64,000 nt of DNA from Pseudoscleropodium purum (Eukaryota; Streptophyta; Bryopsida; Hypnales; Brachytheciaceae): assembly GCA_963969395.1 (NCBI GenBank), contig OZ017802.1:8124501-8188500 (forward strand). The letters run 5' to 3'. The notes beneath the pieces were generated by a model. That model saw nothing but the letters and a program-made list of their open reading frames with translations. It did no database searches and was not told the origin of the DNA. Shown here in pieces: positions 1-12,400 of the stretch; the stretch's first letter is position 1; each line of letters opens with the position of its first letter. The position numbers and the translations under genes are program-made.

Positions 1-615
1 AGTTGGACGCGGTCGAGGGGGTTCCAACGACTTTGTGAGGGTTTTGAGGTTCTAGAGTCTATCTTCATGCTTGCTCAAACTTCGTGTCCTATCTCAGTAA
101 GTCAAAATGTAGAGGCGGCAAGGTGGATGTGAGAAACATCCTTGGTGAATCAAGGGGCATTCTAGGTGGCTCGAGGGGGGGGGGGGCATTTGAGGTTTGG
201 TCTCCAATCCTGGCTCGCTTTGATTTTTCTTCTTCTTAAGGCTTGGATTGTGTATGCAAGCAAAGGATTGGTCTTTTATCCTCATAAAATTTAAGAAGAT
301 CAATGGCTCTCTAGTTTCTAGAATCAAACCTACTACCAAGGAATTGTTTTTTGTAATCCGCCTAGTGATCGAGGTTCAAATTTGCCTTGGATGTAATCAT
401 GTGAAGAAATGTTTCTTCAAGTCACTATTATCCGTCATTGTGGTGTCAAGTTTGAGGTAAATATCATTCATATGCATTGAATGTTGGTGTAGTTGGATGC
501 CCGCTGCCACATATCGAAGGGAGGTATTCATATAATTTAGTCATGATACATTCCTCTGCTAGGCTCTTATTTTGTTAGTCAGTGATCATTAAATTTTGAC
601 CTTCATAGTCAGTGT
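1..615. other. No gene seen; poly-G tract
   Basis: No open reading frame here looks like a protein and no terminal repeats were recognised. A run of 12 G lies at 175-186. The edge of the window may cut an older repeat. Confidence 0.4.
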
Positions 616-1004
616 CAGGGTTGACAGGATGGTCGGACGTCTGGACGCGGACGCTGTGTCCACAGCGTTTGCTGACATTCGCGGTCCCGGCGGACGCAGC
701 GTCTGCCCTGTTTCCCCCGACCGCAAAAATATATTTCATATTTTAGCTTTTACATAAATAGTGATATACAACTCTATTGAATCGCAATTGCAATATAAGA
801 AAAATCAAAATCCAAATGACTTCACTCTCAATCTCTCATTGGTGCAAACAATCAAAACAAAAAACCCAAAACGGGTTTTCTAAGCCGCCTTGCCCATCCG
901 CCTTCCGACGGTGGGAGGGACGCTGCGTCCACTGGCGTCCGTGAGGACGGACAACCGGGTTACGGACGCTATTTTGGGGCGGACGTACTGATTTGTCAAC
1001 CCTA
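616..1004. mobile_element. hAT-like MITE, GC-rich ends (family 1)
   Basis: A 389-bp non-coding element that starts CAGGGTTGACA and ends TGTCAACCCTA, fitting the YARNG start of hAT termini. About 100 bp inside each end are shared with the elements at 13227-13530 and 8900-18903, including CGGTCCCGGCGGACGCAG on one side and CCCCAAAATAGCGTCCG (in reverse complement) on the other. The middle (about 725-890) is AT-rich and unlike the other copies. The flanking octamers (608-615 and 1005-1012) do not match, so no target-site duplication supports this copy. The hAT assignment comes from the sister copy at 13227. Confidence 0.75.
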
Positions 1005-1263
1005 GTTTAAACAATAACAAGGATTGTATTTTTATTAGAGCATCGCCACTTATTCATTGGGAAGTGGCCCTACCCAGGCTTGGGCGTAGCCGGGAGGGTC
1101 TTAGAACCCCACCGGGTACCCAGCCAAGGGTACTTTGAGCCCATCCATGGCCAATTTGCCCCTTCACACTCTAGGACCCTATCCTTGCCAAGCTAAGTGT
1201 GTTGACTGCGAGGCACAGATTTTGTCAATGAGCGTTTTGTCATTTTTTGTATTGCTTCTTTCT

Positions 1264-1880
1264 TTAACTCTAATTGAATGAAAAAAATAAATGTGTGTTG
1301 AAGTGTGCTTGAGGTCACCTCAAGCACACCTCAACATACTTTTATTTTTTCAATTTTATTTTTTTAATTTTAACTCTAATTGAATGAAAAAAGCATGGTT
1401 GTCATAATGGGCGAGTTAGGGTCATCAGACGGGACGGACAGGCAAACCGGACCGAACAGACAGACAATCCGAATGACTTTAATTTTGTAACTTGTGCAAT
1501 TTTGCGGAATGACACGTCACCTTGTCCGCGCCCTGATGATCTCGTCCACGTCCAGCATGTTCCTTAATCCACATGGCATCCACATGGCCTATTTTTCCGT
1601 TATCGGAAAGTCAACTATGTGTTGACTATATCGGACGGGCGGGACTTCTAACAGATAGGCGAACCGGACATCTGTCCACAATGACAACCATGGAAAAAAG
1701 TAAAAGTGTGTTGCGGTGTGCTTGAAGTCACCTCAAGCACACCTCAACACTTTTGCTTTTTTATTGTTTATTTATTTTTTAATTTTAACTCTAATTGAAT
1801 GAAAAAAGTAAAAGTGTATTGAGGTGTGTTTGAAGTCACCTCAAGTACACTTCAACACACTTTTTCTTTTTTCTTTTTTC
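1264..1880. repeat. Three tandem palindromic units
   Basis: The unit begins TTTAACTCTAATTGAATG, passes an A-rich stretch, then forms an imperfect inverted repeat around GTCACCTC with arms of about 22-28 nt (AGTGTGTTGAGGTGTGCTTG and its complement), and ends T-rich. Copies start near 1264, 1371 and 1785. The second is split by the MITE at 1394-1692. Transcripts would fold into three hairpins in series. Confidence 0.8.
1394..1692. mobile_element. hAT-like MITE (family 2), perfect 8-bp TSD
   Basis: A 299-bp element with ends CATGGTTGTCAT and ATGACAACCATG, an exact 12-bp inverted repeat. GAAAAAAG flanks it on both sides (1386-1393 and 1693-1700), the 8-bp duplication expected of hAT. Sister units of the surrounding tandem repeat carry the unoccupied sequence (GAATGAAAAAAGTAAAAGTG in the third unit), so the insertion is shown directly. 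The interior has GGACGG-type words like family 1, but the terminal sequence differs. Confidence 0.9.
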
Positions 1881-2235
1881 TTTTTTAATATATGAAATCA
1901 TTCTTCAAACTCTAAACTGCAACCTGGGCCCACTTCTTGTAGTTTTTATGTCACAATTCTTGGTTGAAGTGAAACTCACAACTTCTTCATCTTCCATTCC
2001 CCTCGGTCTTTCTTCCATTTTCATCTTGTTCCAAATTCCAATGACTCTAACAACATGCAGTTTAAGTGTGTTAACTGTACCAAGTTATTACAAGTGTGTG
2101 TTTGATTTGTTTTCTTAGGGAATTGGACGGGGCTAGTTGGAGTATCCACTTGGCTAGAAGGGAGTTGAGAGGGAAGGGCTCTGGTACACCCATTTCTCTA
2201 GCCCTGTTTAGGGGGAATGGGTGGTGATGCTCTTA

Positions 2236-2999
2236 TGTCCTAGTTTTAGCATTCCTTGGGTTCCACATGATGAACTAGCGTACTCATTAAACTGATAGTT
2301 CAAACACAATGTCGATTTGACATGTACTAACTAAGGATGTATGAATTATTCATGAATATAAATGAACTTTTCATTGCCTTTACTCCATAGAGCACCATCA
2401 CCTATGTTTGATGAGTGCAATAAGTATTGGCTACTCTGTTCTCTCACCAATTCTTATTACAATGTCTTTGAGGGATTAGACCATATATATGTTCATTGGT
2501 GATTGTATGATTCTAGGTATACAATTTTGGGTTTCAGATTATGATTATACCAATCGCACTAGGTGTCTAGTGCCAGGTTGGTCTTTTTATCTTTTTTATA
2601 TTGTAAAATTATTCTACCTACGTATCTTTAGTATTGCACAATTTGGGAGACATTATTGCAGTTTTAGTTGAATTTTGAATTGACTATCAAATTGATGGCA
2701 ATTGTTAGGGCAAGCGGAGAGCGCGTACTAATTTCTTTTCTAGTAGGCGACTTAGGATATGTTGTTGTCATTGCTTGTCAACTGAGTGCTTGTTTTTAGC
2801 TTGCCAAGAACTCTTTAGACAATAATGAAGAAGCTTTTGACACCTCAACTCGTGATCTTACGCATATAGTAGGTCAAGAGCCTCTAGCAAACAATGGCAT
2901 TTGCGTTCCAATAGATATTTAGTGTATGGCTTACCTCAATCCAATATATGAGCTTCCACTCAAGAAGTTACCACTAGAGTATCTAGCACAAGCACCTTG
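2236..2999. other. Unassigned; possible 5' part of the Mutator-like pseudogene
   Basis: No terminal repeats or convincing coding stretch were found. The last 180 bases may belong to the transposase pseudogene that follows, but every frame is broken. Confidence 0.35.
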
Positions 3000-5205
3000 T
3001 AGATACCATTGCCTAATCTTGTCAAAATTGAACGTGGTGTCAAGGTAATTTCTATTGAAAGTGATGATTCTGACGCTTCATCACCACCGTACAAGATCTT
3101 GAAGCATACATCTTCTCCTTCTAAATATGGGATTACTACATCTTTCATGCCATTTGCAGCGTTAAAGACACCACCCTCATTTTCTTCTGCATCATCTATA
3201 GTTCTGTATTTGAGGAAGCTCTACCATACCAAAGGCTTCCAAAACCTGTTTAAAAAGGTAGACTAGAACTCTATTAAAATTTTCGTAGTCAAGTTTGTTC
3301 CTCCTTCATTTAATGGTGATGTAATCTTCGAGTTTCTTGCTCTTGGAGGTCACTCGATTACTTACTATTAGGCTAAGTCACTCAATGGAATGGAGAGGCG
3401 TTACGACGGTTACATTTGGTCAATCTTCATACAACGAACATCAAGAATGTAGATGGTCTAACGTTTCAATTGGCGTCCTATGGGGGGCATCTTCATTGTG
3501 AGAACCAAGCTTGTGACTACCTTGCTCGGGAGCACCATGTAGCTGTTGTGAACGAGATTGAGTCGAATGGCTACTCTCCTGTTCCTTTTGAGGTTGGTGC
3601 TATCCCCCTATTGGGCTCTACTATTACGTGTAAGATGTACTCGATTGTGCCAACTTGTATTAGCCAATGCCCTACCAAAATATACTATGTAGTTGGGTCG
3701 AAGGACATGAGTCAAGCTTATGTTCATTTTGGTACTCACGGTCACCTAGTGAAAGATGGGAACTGTCGAGACGCACAAGAGAGAAGTCGGTCATTCATCT
3801 CGGACCAGGTTGAGTGAAATCCATCTGGAACTAACTCTGCTATCATTTTGGAAGCAAACAAAGAATTCCTTGGAGATATGCTTCTTTGATCGAAAAGATC
3901 CATGCCTACCCATTTAAGAATACAAGAACTTATGCCTATTCTAGAGAAATGCAAATTCATGTGTTCCATGGGTATTCAGAATGAAGTCACATTATTCAAG
4001 TACTTCTGGCGTTTTGGAGTTATGGATAGCATCACCAAGATGCGTGGTTGTAACAATTGGGCATTTGTTCAAGAGAACAAATTCCTTGGACAAGAGTCAG
4101 ATTCTGACAAGGTATTCGTCTTCAAAATGTCGGAAGTGGGTCCGTGGAGTAGCGTGGATTTGGTGACGTGAATGCAACTTGCTGGTGACCTTGAAGACGC
4201 TTGGATTATGTTTGATCATGTCAGGCAAGTGAAGCACTGGACCATGACTGCATGTTATATTTATGATCCAACGTACTGGCGTATGATGACTATTATGGTG
4301 TGTGACATGCAATCAAAGGATGTTGCCCAATGCAACTTCTAAAAGAACCTAAACTTTGTCATGAGTAGATATAGCATTGACTTGCCTTACTTTAAGGGTT
4401 TCATGGTTGATTCAGCTCAAGCAAACTAGAATGTGGTGCAAATTGCTTATGGAAGTAGTAACCCAATCGACCCCTTACTTAATCGGGAATGTACCTATCT
4501 GTTTTACTAGACTCAGTCATTAGAAAAGTATACAAAAGCAGACATCCATGGTGACCTTGAAGAGTAGCACAGAAAGTTGTGCAAGCAGTACAAAAATGCT
4601 AACTCTTTGCAAGAGGTTGAGAGTAGGTACTATGCAATTCAAACATGGTGGCATTCTTCCAAAGCCGCAACTCAGAAGGGTCTCTATCATCTGGAATTGT
4701 GGTTAGCATTTTGGCACTTTTGCTACAGACATTGGGGAGCATTCATGGGCACAGTGAAATTCTTGAATACTCTAAGTGCAGTTGTTCACTTCTTCTCTTG
4801 AAAGTTCATGTATTACTTTTGTGCTTTATTTGTGCATGGTAAATCATCTTTTTTCTGAAAAAAAGGGTTTGTTTCTTTCATTTGATGTATACTTCTTGTA
4901 CAAAGTTGAAAACTCATGCCTAAATTACCAATCTTTTTGTTTTTGTACATGTGATGAAGTCTAACACATGCCATGATGTAGAGGGACTATCTGCAGATGA
5001 ACTTGTACACATTCCTATCTACAACCTTGCCGAAACAATCTTTAACAAATGGATGCAACAATCTAGAAAACAAGGGAATGATATGTATGTGGCCACCGTA
5101 GATGACTATATTCGAGCGTTCATGCAGATGGTAAAATATTATCAATTCCTAAAAGGTGAGAATCCAAAAAACGATTCAAAGAAAGAAGAACTACTCCTTT
5201 AGATA
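3000..5205 (+). pseudogene. Mutator-like transposase pseudogene, N-terminal and DDE-like part
   Basis: Fragments in several plus-strand frames read in family order. 3280-3400 gives FVPPSFNGDVIFE and KSLNGMERRYDGY. 3416-3817 gives an open stretch with GGHLHCENQACDYL, a CKM...PTC pair and HFGTHGH, a Cys/His-rich DNA-binding-like region. 3902-4330 contains FGVMDSITKMRGC, KVFVFKMSEVGPW and AWIMFDHV. 4330-4750 contains FKGFMVDSAQANW, whose Asp is a likely catalytic position, and a LEKYTKADI segment. 4951-5202 contains YNLAETIFNKWMQQS and DDYIRAFMQ, after what may be an intron (about 4750-4950). I infer a MULE-type DDE enzyme from this order and the SWIM finger downstream. Stops and frame changes occur throughout, so it cannot make a full protein. 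Confidence 0.7.
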
Positions 5206-7200
5206 GTACAAAGATATATCCAACATATTAGTGTCGTGTTGTAAATTTGTACATATCATAAATTTGTACTAATTTACTACTATATTAAGATTTTATTATT
5301 TGAAATAAAAAAAACTTCTTGATGATGCTTTGAGTGATTTTAAGATGACATTTGTAACTAACGAAGCTAATAAAAAAGATTTAATTCTAGAAAAACTTCA
5401 TCAGTTTGAAGTAATTTTCTCAATTCTATAGTTTATATTTTGATGTAAAGTTTGATTCTTCAATGTCAAACTACAAGGTTTTTTTCTAAATCTCAAGATG
5501 AAGAATCTCAACCAGATCTCGAATTTGAGTTTCCCTTATCTCAATTGCTGGACCAACCTCTTTTACCATCAACTCTTAAACCGTTTTATAAGAGCCCGCA
5601 AGATGAGGCTGGTCCTTCTTGACTGCCCAAACAACCACGTTTACAACAATGATGGTACGGAAATCTCTAGCAAGACGCTTAGGTATTAGTGATTTTGCTA
5701 CAAATTAGATGTGTTCACCCCGGTAGTCAAGAGATAACGTTTGAAGGAGGTTTTGAAGGACTAAATAAGGACCAATATTACTACATGGTTAAGCTTATTA
5801 AAGAAAGTCGCAGTCAACAATGATGGTTAAAAGGACCAATTAACCCCTTAACTAAAGCCGATCATGCGGATTACATTGCCACTACTATTGCATCCTCAAA
5901 TTCTTACAAATGGAATGATCTTCTTCTTCAAACTATAGGTTTTTACCTCTAATAGACATTTGCTTAAGTATTAGACTTTGATTTGTGTATGAAAGTACTT
6001 TTAGAAACCGTTTAATATGTTTGAAAGAGAAAGGAGTAAATTCAAATTGCCCTTTTATAGATTAAAGAGACATTTGTACCTTAAATGCCCTTTTATTGAC
6101 CACAAGGGCGTTTTGGCTTAAATGAAGGGATAGATAGGGTTTTAAAAAGGTCAAATAGAAGGGCTAATTAGAAAAAAGAGGTCTATGTAGTTTAGGCATA
6201 CGCTAATGTGGTCTGGAAGTTAGAGAGGGTTCGAGGGTTTTCCTCAAGGAGAGAGATAGTTTTGTAGAAAGAGTACTAGAACTTCAAAGAGAGAGGACTT
6301 TTGATGTATATGAAATTTTGTAATGAAATTCAGAAGGTTAATTTCTCAAATTTTTGTACTTTCAAAGCAACTAAATTTACTTAATTTGAATTTGTAAGTG
6401 AAAAGTTATGAGCATGAGAGTGAGAGAAGGTTTGTTGCCACCTGAATGAAGAGGGACAAAAATTCAAGCGAACACTATGACTTGTAAAACTTACTTCTAT
6501 TTTTGAAATTTGAAAGCATGAAAGAAATCTTTTATATCTTGCTATAAATTTAGATTTCAAAACATTTGGATCATTTTAGTAAAAGTTATAAGAATTTGAA
6601 TGAAGAAAGGTTTGCAACCTTCTCAATTAGAAAGTTTGAATGAAGTTTGCAATTGGATGCATTTAGTGCATCATTTCTCCTTTTAAAATTCTACTTAAGT
6701 GTTGTTTGAGGAAGAAGATCCATTCTGAATTTCTTGAATTTTATCTTGGTACCTTTTTCCGTAGCAGACTTTGTTCCATTTTATGTTCGTGGTTAGGCGC
6801 TTTCAATTTTTAATTGTATTGTAGTGATGAGGTCGAATTAATGACCAGTGAGACCATTGAATGTGCACCAAGTGGGCAGTGCTAGTTTTCCCTTGTGGTG
6901 AGGTTGGAATGATGACCAGCAAACCATAAGGTTTAGTAGTGACACAAGTGCAAATGCAAGTTGTCCTTACCCTATAGATAGTTGCAAGTACTCAAGTAAT
7001 TATTAAAACTACTTGAAAGTGTTTGCATTTAAGGCTTTGGATTGGCAATAGAAACCAATGAGGCTTTTAAGCCTAATTGACATTGAACACTACTAGATGC
7101 CTTGGGTCCTAAGCACAAATAGGTTCAGTAGTTGAAGACAATTTGTGTATTGAACACTAGATTGAACTAAGAGAGATATTTTTCTTCCACATCTTTTAGT
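5206..7200 (+). other. Linker or insertion inside the Mutator-like pseudogene
   Basis: Short open pieces occur: an acidic stretch near 5500-5600 (QPDLEFEFPLSQLLDQP) and GFEGLNKDQYYYMVKLIKES near 5745-5815. They may be inter-domain parts of the same gene. From about 5950 to 7200 the sequence is AT-rich with no coding signal and may be intron or inserted DNA. Confidence 0.35.
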
Positions 7201-8480
7201 TTGAAGTCATTTTCAATTGCAGCCATATACCTCGCGTATTTCCAAAACAGAACGCTCTCACCCCGACATAGTAATCCGAAAGGATTGAACAATGCTATGG
7301 CATCAGTACTAGGTTTTCAAGAGTATTGTACTAAGGAACCTCATTTGGAAGGGGAAGAAGTTTTTGGATCTGAAAAACAAATGCCAAATCTTCTGCCTGG
7401 TTCGGAACTTGATTCCTACCACCCCGACAAAGTAAATATCTCTAGGCCCTATGTAGGAACAAGGGCCAATCGAGCACCTACACCTATTATTTGGTTAGAT
7501 AGAATAGTCAAAGAAATGTCATCTTCCACACAAGAAGACACCACAAAGTTGTTGGAGTCATTGAATCCAATATTAGTTGCTCTAGAAGTGCCACCTTCTC
7601 AAGTAAGAAGTGTTTAGAAAATAGTTTGTAATGAAACTCAGTGGCATATTACTCGCTTGAGTAAGACGTCCTCAAAGGCATGTTTTGCATTGCAAGCCGT
7701 CACTCAAAAAAAGTGCGTTGTGAAGATAGTACAAAGAGATAAAACAACCACTACACTTACATATACTAGCAGCATTGATAATTATAAGAAGAACAAAATT
7801 GAGACAATGCAATTTTTCTTCTCCAATGACAACATTTCACACTATGTATATGGTTTTTAGATGTAAATGGGTTCTTTCTAAACCCATTGTTCCTAAGATT
7901 TGGCCAATCAAAGTTAGAACTTGTCTTACTCCAAAAGAGATTTTTTATCTTCAGAACTCGAGCTTTCGTCTTCCACCACGTGTTAAAATGTCTCCGTGCA
8001 GGCTATTTGAAAACCATAATGCATCATTTGATGTTTTAGATGGTAAAGTTCCACACTCTACTGCAGAACATCTAGATACATGATCAAGAAAAAAGGTTCA
8101 GCAGAATCACCTACAACAAAACAAGCTAACAATTGTGCTTCATCCCTAACATTCAAGGCAATTGTTTGTGAGAAAACCATGGTACCACACCCTGGCTTAG
8201 GATGCATTATCACCTTGGATTCAAATTCAACCCTGGACATTGAACATGCAATATGGTCATAATAGGTGCATTTCTTGAATGCACTTGCTCATATTTTAAA
8301 GAGATGTCACTAAAAGCTCTAGACAAAAGAAGGCAATGGGCAAATAGCTAGCACTTATACTTTTTATTCGTTGAAGTTTGCCAATTAGATGCAAAAGTTG
8401 ATCTTTTAATTCATGCCCCAAATTTTAGCTTTAATGAAGCTAAGCGTCTTCTTGAGGGTGGTATCTTCAAGCTGAAATTC
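7201..8480 (+). pseudogene. Mutator-like transposase pseudogene, C-terminal part with damaged SWIM finger
   Basis: An open stretch at 7201-7617 (ends VPPSQVRSV) is followed by broken pieces with RLPPRVKMSPCRLFENHN (7966-8020) and IVCEKTMVPHPGLGC (8161-8205). The SWIM region comes at 8265-8470: GAFLECTCSYFKEMSL, then HLYFLFVEVCQLD and LIHAPNFSFNEAKRLLEGG. SWIM fingers use C-x-C, then C-x-H. The first pair is present at 8280-8288, but where the second Cys and following residue belong the sequence reads Ser-stop-His (8346-8354, TAG at 8349), so the zinc site is lost. SWIM fingers are usual near the C-terminus of MULE transposases. No long inverted repeats were found around the gene. Confidence 0.7.
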
Positions 8481-8899
8481 AATTTGCCATAAATCTTAGT
8501 CCACTGAAGTGGGGCTAAAATTGTGCTTAATATTGTTGGGTGGTGGTTTTTAATGGCCATTCATTTAAGAATTGTAGTGAGACTAAAGGGCCACTACTGG
8601 ATTTGAGTTCTCATTTGTCCCATGTATGTTGTACTACCATACGTGATTGTTTTTCTTATATTCTATAATATGAATCATGTACATTGTCATGATTCATTGA
8701 TCACAGTATGATGGTGATATTGCTAATGATTGAATGCCATTTTAAACCAAAAGCCTACCCGGAATCAAATCCAATGCTCTAGCTTTGCCCATTTTAGAAT
8801 TGTATAATGCAAATAGTAAGACAATGTTTGAACCTAAACCCTTAACCAGATTTGAAATGGTTCGTTTTAGTAGCCAATGCCACTTTCATTATTATATTG
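8481..8899. other. No gene seen
   Basis: AT-rich sequence between the transposase pseudogene and the left end of the 10-kb element. No terminal repeats or coding stretch were recognised. Confidence 0.4.
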
Positions 8900-9065
8900 C
8901 AGGGTTGACGAATCTCAACGTCTGCCCCAAAATAGCGTCCGTTTTCCAGACGTCTGGACGCTAGCGGACGCAGCGTCCCTCCCGCCGTCGGAAGGTGGAC
9001 GGGCGGGGCGGTCGGGCATACAGACCAGACGGGGCGGACGGACAGGGCGGACTTCGCATTGCCAT
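8900..9065. repeat. Left terminus of the 10-kb element
   Basis: Starts CAGGGTTGACGAATCTCAAC, followed by CCCCAAAATAGCGTCCG and repeated GCGGAC or GTCCGC words up to about 9060, then AT-rich DNA. This is the same terminus type as the right ends of the elements at 616-1004 and 13227-13530, read in reverse complement. Confidence 0.8.
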
Positions 9066-9468
9066 TAGTCATTAGAAAATTTTATATTGTTATGTAATTT
9101 GAATGTTACACAATCAGAAATGAATGCATCCACGCAAAATAAGATGTACATATAAAAATATTTTTATACGCAAATGAAAATATAGCATCTTTATATATAA
9201 ATATATATGTATAAACAAAATACATGAAAACATAGTTCCAATATCACTATTGAATCCTATACGATCTTTTTAAGATCTAAATCTTTCACATTCTTTTTTG
9301 TTTTTAAACAATGAAAGGACCATTGTTTTTAAAAAACAAAATTCTCTTCAAATTCTACTTTCCACCGGATGGACCACTACCTTCTCCCAAAACAAAAGGA
9401 AAATCTGCTATACTGAGGAGTTTAGCAGATGATTGACAAGTTGACCGTTGTTGACTTGGATGGACTAT

Positions 9469-12400
9469 TCACCCTCTAGATTGAACTTCGATGTCCACCT
9501 TATGAAATTGTTTCTTGGTTTCCGGAGAGAAGTCATCGTCCTCTTCACGCTTCCTTTTTTGTTTTCTTTTCGGTGATAAATCGACTTCATCTGCCTTCAA
9601 GGTTCTCAAGTTGCTCTCCACACGATCTACCATCGCTTGAACAACTTCATCATCTCCTTTCCCTTGCCATACTGTAAGGCAGTCTCCATCCAATAGGAAA
9701 GCCTTCCAATGCCCTATAATATCGCCAATGCGCCTATCAAATGCTGCTGCCACATCTACAGATGAATGTCCTGTACTTGTTTGTCCATTTGTATCGTAGA
9801 CAGCACGAACTTTTGCAGCCTCTTCCAACTTTGACAATAGAAGGGCCCTACCTACGAGGGTGTGGTCGTATGACTTATACTACTCATCGAACTCTTTTCC
9901 ATGGTTCACCTCCACCCAACTGTCTTTTGGTCCTCTCTCCACTTTTTTATCTGGAAAACGAAAGAACTTTTTGTGTTGCAAGCTCCAATGTCCCCCATGT
10001 TGCGACAAAACATTTCACGGGCCGCGTCATCTACGATTCCTCGAGCCCGCAATTCCACCTCTCTATTGTGAGTCATCCACACATCCAAATCCAATGGTTC
10101 CTGAGATTCCTCGTACAAATCATGCCTCTGTTCATTTGCATTCCACCGGATTGGCTTCCCCCAATGTTGATAATTTTGGAATTTGTACGGTGCTTGATCA
10201 AGAGGAAGATTCCAACGATTGTACTCGTGGCCTGGAGGCATAGCTTCCAAAATACCAAACATTTCGTAGAACCTAGCACTCAATGGACTACGACACTCAG
10301 CACACACCGAACAAATGAGTGATGCTTTCACAATGCAAGTGACATAGAAAGTGTGGTGACATTGGCCCATGGTTACCGCACCTTCCGGTCCGAAGAGGCT
10401 TTGGCAAAGGCTACAACAACCATCCAAGATTGGAGAGGCTGGATCACAAGCATGCACCACTCGCTTGTCTTTCGCATTGATATGTGCTGAAAGTGTGTTG
10501 TAAGGGACCCATCCTTCCTCTACTTCCAAGGCCCAATTGATGGGTGGAGCTTGGTCCTTCTTTGTGTGGTTTAACCGCTCAAACATGGCATCCATGTTTC
10601 CCCAACATGTAATCTCCGTATATCGCTTTGAAGGATGTTGGTCAAATATAGTCTTGAACCAACTCAAAGAGCTTTGAATGGCATCGCAATTTTCATTCGA
10701 CTCCATTGCCAATGTTTGAAGACCTGCCATTGCTCGAAATACTACAGAGGGTCTATCTTGGAGTCTTTGTACCCATGCTAACCATCGAGACTCCAAGCCG
10801 CTAGATGGCATAAACTTCTTCAAATCCAAGCACAATTGCAATCGATTCAACTTGGATTCAACGATTCCTTTTGCTTCAATTGCCTCCTCCAATTTATGCT
10901 TCAACTCTTCAAAGTCACAACTCTCCGTTTGCGTCTCCGCATTCACGTAAACGGATGAAAGCTTTTCCATTGATGATTGTTGTGTCGCTTTTAACATGCT
11001 CATATCGTGACTTTCTTGTACATTCACAATGGCAGGGTTGTCGTTTGCTTCAGCCTTATCAAAAGGAAGAGAGAGCTTATCTTCACTCTTTTCAGTCTCT
11101 TGACTGTCTCCGAGTACAATCATTGGTGAGATTGCAACCTCACTTGGATTTTTGGAGGTCCCTTGTAATTTTGCAATCCGTTTACGCATCTTCATCAACT
11201 CCTCCATTTGCCTCGATGATTGTTGATTTAAATGTTCAACCTCACTCTCCGAAGTCTTTAATTTCAACTCCAACACTTTGCACCTTGCTTCCACTCCTCC
11301 AAGGTCAACAATTTTCTTCTCATATTCCACCAATTGTAGTATGTGAACATCTCTTTCTTCGAAAAGTGGTCCGAAAGTCTTTGTAAGATTCTGAAATGCT
11401 ATAGCACCTTTCAACATCTTTGGTGCCATGAAAGAAAACTCCTTGGCCAAATTCATAAAAGTCGGAGCAACTTGCGCTAAAAATTCAGCTGACATCGTCA
11501 TCTTGAAAGCTGTATCAAGTATATGTCCAACATTCTTTGGATCTGCAAGTGGACTCATTGGAACAGCAGTAGCACCATCATCGGGGTTAGACGATCCGCC
11601 TATTTCTTCATGAAGGTTAGCAAACTGAACCGAGAGCTTCAAAAGATTTTCCAATTGTTTTGTATTGGACATGTCTTGCAAGGTTCGATGTAGAGGACTT
11701 GGCAATGACCTTGTAAACGAAAACTCCTCCACCCGCCTTTTACGCTCGGAATTCCATAATGAAGATATATTATCAATCGTCACGCCTTGTCTACGAGGCG
11801 TATGTACTTTGTCTTCTAAACTTAACACTGGACTAGATTCAACGCCTTGATGCATAGGCGGAGATTTGTAGACCAAACTATCAAAACAATTGTTGGCTAT
11901 CAGACTATCAATTGTAGCATTAGCCTTTGCCACTTTCTTCGCCAAGACTTCGTCTACTTTACTTTTTGAAGTTTCCCCGCGTTCCGTGCAAACCTTGCCT
12001 TCGTTTACAAACTCCGTTTGCGTTTGTGCCGCAACATTTGGTGTAAAGGTCAAACGCGTTGGAGCTGTGGAAAAGACTTCACCCCCTGCGCCTCTACATC
12101 TTTCTCTACATCTTTCCCCACATTTTTCGAAGAGCTTTCATTGATTGCTTTGTTGGAGATTGTACAGACCGTAATTCTTCAACATTTGAGGCTTTCTCCA
12201 CACCATCCGTTTTCACCTCAATAGTATTTTTTAATACTTTTTCTGTTTCTCTCTCTGAATTGTACAAGTCGGGAATGTCCTTTTGATTGGCTTCAAGTAG
12301 AAGTGGGCACGCTGTTGTTGTCGAAAATGTGCTCCAATCGATCTTGCGCTCTAATATAAGTTCCGCGTAAACCATACACGCCACACTATAATTAATATAG

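Larger units (their letters stand above)
1038..2232. mobile_element. PIF/Harbinger-like element with TTA duplications
   Basis: The ends read GAGCATCGCCAC and, in reverse complement, GAGCATCACCAC, so they are inverted repeats of at least 12 bp with one mismatch and weaker similarity beyond. TTA stands directly outside both ends (1035-1037 and 2233-2235), which matches the TWA target preference of PIF/Harbinger elements. Without its nested hAT MITE the element is about 0.9 kb. No transposase is encoded; the interior holds three tandem palindromic units. A 3-bp duplication is weak evidence on its own; the terminal repeats carry the call. Confidence 0.65.

Noticed and set aside
1264..1880. CRISPR-like regular repeats
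   Set aside because: Three long palindromic units without unique spacers, in a eukaryotic transposon.
9741..11386. Plus-strand frames (193 and 171 residues)
   Set aside because: Antisense shadows of the RING/coiled-coil gene, with no domain or plausible composition.
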